Assembly: GCA_013396995.1 (NCBI GenBank)
Contig: VWZP01004518.1
Coordinates: 205,835 to 269,834, forward strand
Source: Dicaeum eximium
Taxonomy: Eukaryota; Chordata; Aves; Passeriformes; Dicaeidae
Length of the DNA: 64,000 nucleotides
Direction of reading: 5' to 3'
The notes under the pieces are model-generated. The model was given only the letters and a program-made list of their open reading frames with translations, was not told the DNA's origin and ran no database searches. Shown here in pieces: positions 60,616 to 64,000 of the stretch. How positions within the stretch are numbered: position 1 is the first letter of the stretch; every line of letters begins with the position of its first letter. The position numbers and the translations under genes are program-made.

Positions 60616-63600
60616 TTTTTTTCTAAACCTAATCAGCCCTTAGGTTGAGGAGTTTGAAAAGCAGAAACTTGATATCGATTTAAGTTTTTCCCTTAGAGTT
60701 CTTTGACAGGAGTTGTAACTGCCTGAGCTCAAATCTGCTTCATGTATAAATTCTCAGGACCAATTGTTGCTGTTATGAAAAGAAAGTTTTATTTTTAAAA
60801 ATATTCTCAAAACAGATTCAATATTGCCCGCTTTTTTGGATGGCTGTTTTTGTTTTGTTTTTTTTCCTCATGTAGATATTCAATCTTCTTTGTTTGCTTG
60901 CTTTTTCACTGTGTTAGTTTAGTATTACAGGGTAGTATAAGCATGGTTGTTTTCAAGGAGGGTTGCTATTTGAGTGGGTTTTTAAAACCTCTTTCCCTTG
61001 CAGCCTCACAATCTCAATATTAAGCTTTTCTTGGGCCTAGGCATCTGGTCTGTGGTTTAAGAGCTGCACAGTCATGCTGTTCCTCTATCAGTTACGTGAT
61101 AACTGGTACTTTAAATAATCATCCTTGACCTTTTCCTAGTCTTTCAGGCTGATTGATTGGTTAAAACCGAATTTACAGTGGTAGCCAGAGAGGTTTTTGT
61201 TCAAGTGTAACCACTGGTTTGGGGTTTTGTAATTTACAGGACAGTAGCCCTTAGGATTTCCCCTCAGGTATCTGGTCCCACTGTTCTAGAAGCAGCATAG
61301 AACCAGGACAGAAGTACACTTTCTTCTGCCCCAGAGAATTTTCAGTCAAACTGAGTTTTGGCTGGAGGAAAGTTCTACCTTGAACTGATTCAATACCACC
61401 TGGCCCCCATATGTTATGCCAACTACAAGGATTTCCACATTTTTATGTGGGAAGTTAGTGTTTTAAAATGCAGCCAGTTGTTTTTCTGGGTTTTTTGCAG
61501 CTGCATTCAGTGACAAAGCAGATCCTTGGCTGCTGAAATTGAGGTGTTGGAGCTGTACTGACTGTGTCCTCCTAGGTCAAAAAAATTCTCCAGCAGTAGA
61601 TAGTTATCCACTTTTTAGGAGTCAACAGTTTGTTGGGCAGTGCACTTTGTGAGGTAAAAACTGAAAAGAAATGGCTATAGCATAGGAGAGATGCTAATGA
61701 AATGGAAAAACAACAAAAGCTAAAAAGAAGTCTGGGTTCTTCTTTTTTCACTTTTTTCTTGATTGCTCAAGATAGAAATTAACCTTGTCTCATACTTCTT
61801 CCATATCTTGGGTTTTTTTCTTTTGGTTTTGGCCAGAACCTGGCAAAAAATCATGAATTAACTCTACCCTGGTACAGCTAATCCCATGGGCCTTTTCTCT
61901 AAGTGAAGTTACTGCTTCCTGTTGTTCCCATGGGCACTTGGGAACAATTAGAGGAGATTAGTAAAGAAGATTGGAGCAGCTAAATGGGCCAATTCATCAC
62001 TGTCTCTTGCTTGTTTGCTAGATTTAGGGATGGATTTTGCATCCCTTTGTTGAAGTGTGGCCTTAAAAAAAACAAACCCAAAGCAACCAGATAAAAGAAA
62101 CAGTGAACATTTGTCTGCCCACTGAGCAGTCAGGTGTGTCAACTAGGCAAAGGGGTGAGTTGTATGTCCTGTCCTGCAAACCTGAAATTCCTCCCTGGTG
62201 TGGAATCCTGGACAGCAAAACAAAACTGGGCTCTGCTTGCCACGTTCCTGACACATTTCTGCTTTGGCTTCGTTGTTTGGTTCCCTGGTGGTTGTATGAA
62301 CTTGGAGGATATTCCTTCTTCTCCCTCTGCCTCCCATTCGAGAACAGGTATTAAATTGTTGGCCTGGATGTAGCTTGCTGCAGTGCCTGGGCTGGACATC
62401 AGACTCTGGCCCCATTCTGTCTCTGCTCTCTGCTGGCTCCATCCTGTTGGATCCCCCTGGTCCTTACAGCCTGGCACTTGGGAAGTGTTTCCCTGCTGCT
62501 CTGCGCCCAGGCACGAGCAGTGGGGCTGGGCTTGCTCCTGTGCACCGGCTCCCCAGGGTGTCTGCGCTGCTCTGGGGTGATCCACACTGAAAGCAGGGAC
62601 AGCAGGGACACCAGGCACCAGTGTTTCTTTCAGAGTTTTCCTAGAGCACAGCACTTGCAGGACAATCTCCAGCTGGGTGCCAGGCTGCCTGTGAGCTGCT
62701 GCCAGCTCCTGCTCCTCAGCCTCTCCTGACTGCCTCTCCCTGCCCTTCTCCCACCTGCTGCATCCTGACCTGAGAAGCACTGGCCAGCCTCTAAGTGCTG
62801 AAAATTTGGCCACTCAGTGCAAGGTGAGAGCTGCCCAACAACCAGATTCACAGCCCAGTGACCAGGTTTGCGGGAAGGACTCTGGAAGCGTTTCAGGAAA
62901 TGCAGCCTGGATATCTTGAGAAGCTCTGTGAGTGAAGCTTGAAAACAGCAGAAAAGCTCATTTCAGTCAGTAAACCCTTTAAAACTTGAAACAATTGTGA
63001 GAGGGAGTTTTCCCTGGGTTTTGGGGCTCTTTTTCCTTTCAGATTTTAATTTCAACACTGTAGTAAAACAAAACTAAAATGCTGTTATCCTAGATATTGA
63101 AATATTGAAAAAGGATGTTCTGATGTCTCATAAATATCCTCTTTGTCCCTTCAAGTACTTGTATCAAAACCAAAATCTTTAGCTGATTCAATTTGTGAAG
63201 CATTTGAGTTTTGAAGAAACCCAGGTTTAATTCTTCCAGTCAAGTCAACTGGTTGTGTTGTTTGCTTACATGCAGGTGCTCTTTGCATTCTGGGGACAAG
63301 GAATTAATCTGTATCTCTACAAGACATTTATTATTACTTATTATTACGTATTACTCATATTAAACACAAATCAGTTTTTAATAAATAACCAGAAGGCTAT
63401 TTCACTGAAGAAAAAAGCCCAAAAAAATCTTATGTATTAGGATGTGAGGACATTAAATCTGTAGTATCCCAAGTGCATTTTTAACTCACGCTCTTCAAAT
63501 AAAGACTTGGCATTTATTTGTGCTGTAAGACAGTAGGAATTTTTGTGCTGTTCTGTACTGTTGCAATAGCAGATATTTGGGCAGTGGAAAAGCTACTGGG

Positions 63601-64000
63601 TAAATTTTCACATGCTTTCTGATCTTCCTGATGCTGGCATTGCCTAGTCTACTCAAGTAGAACTGAAATAATTTGGCCCTTGAGATAAAGGAGAGATAAA
63701 GTTATTTTTAGCATTATCTTGCTTTAGTGCTGGCATTTTGTTCTGTCCTGCCCATCCTCCTGAGTGGAAAGATGCAGCTTGTTTATCGTGTTTTACCATA
63801 TCTCCTCTTCTGGCTCTTGATACCAGGCAGAGCTGAGGTTTGCCCTTCAGCAGGTTTCCACCAGTGCTGGGGCAGCAGATCACAGATCAGCCAGGAATAC
63901 TCGCTTTTCAGTCCTTGTGTTTATTTTTTTCTCCTCTTTGCAGTCCTGGTAGTTAAAAGCCTTCTTTCTCTCTCAGAGAAAATGTAGTTTATTTCTTTCT
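60616..64000. other. Unique noncoding sequence with a GC-rich block
   Basis: No gene is called. About 62370-62830 is GC-rich and open in several frames on both strands. It includes the longest open frame of the window, 224 codons on the minus strand (62139-62813), with a Gln/Pro/Ala/Glu-rich translation and no recognisable domain or splice signals. An AT-rich TTATTAC repeat lies at about 63328-63352. G/T- and T-rich stretches occur near 60848-60868 and 61810-61832. Confidence 0.55.

Overview
This 64 kb window looks like noncoding DNA from a bird genome, either a large intron or a gene desert. The support is: degraded CR1-type LINE 3' ends carrying the characteristic terminal motif related to ATTCTGTG; solo endogenous-retrovirus LTRs; low overall repeat density; and no mammalian-type SINE or L1 sequence that I can see. 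Stop codons are dense on both strands. The longest open frames (up to 224 codons) lie in GC-rich blocks or low-complexity DNA, resemble no protein family I recognise and lack convincing splice architecture. I call no protein-coding gene, tRNA, rRNA or CRISPR array. The 20-N run at 53570-53589 marks a draft-assembly gap.

Layout. 1-9350 is mostly unique AT-rich sequence with one GT/AC/TC microsatellite (439-492) and one CR1 tail (5498-5710). A 320-bp pyrimidine satellite (9351-9670) changes from a TTTTCC hexamer to a TTTTCCCC octamer. 9671-19110 is unique apart from a short CR1 tail (11408-11472). At 19114-19291 sits a perfect 48-nt inverted repeat around an 82-nt spacer. 19292-38924 is unique sequence with AT-rich and G/T-rich tracts, a CR1 tail (28540-28602) and an exact-length 2x40-bp tandem duplication (35571-35650). 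Minus-strand CR1 pieces lie at 38925-39270 and 41001-41190. Two solo LTRs of one family, both in plus orientation, lie at 46851-47311 and 58087-58542; each has its own 4-bp target-site duplication. A better preserved CR1 3' end is at 56200-56445. The segment 60172-60615 keeps CpGs, a CRE palindrome, an exon-like open stretch ending at a GTAAGA motif and a 36-codon ORF. It is the best candidate here for a functional (regulatory or exonic) element.

I found no evidence for a new multi-gene system. The items most worth a second look are the perfect inverted repeat, the LTR pair with resolvable boundaries, the hexamer-to-octamer pyrimidine tract with quadruplex potential on its complement, the 40-bp duplication carrying two minus-strand splice-donor consensus sites, and the 60.2-60.6 kb block.
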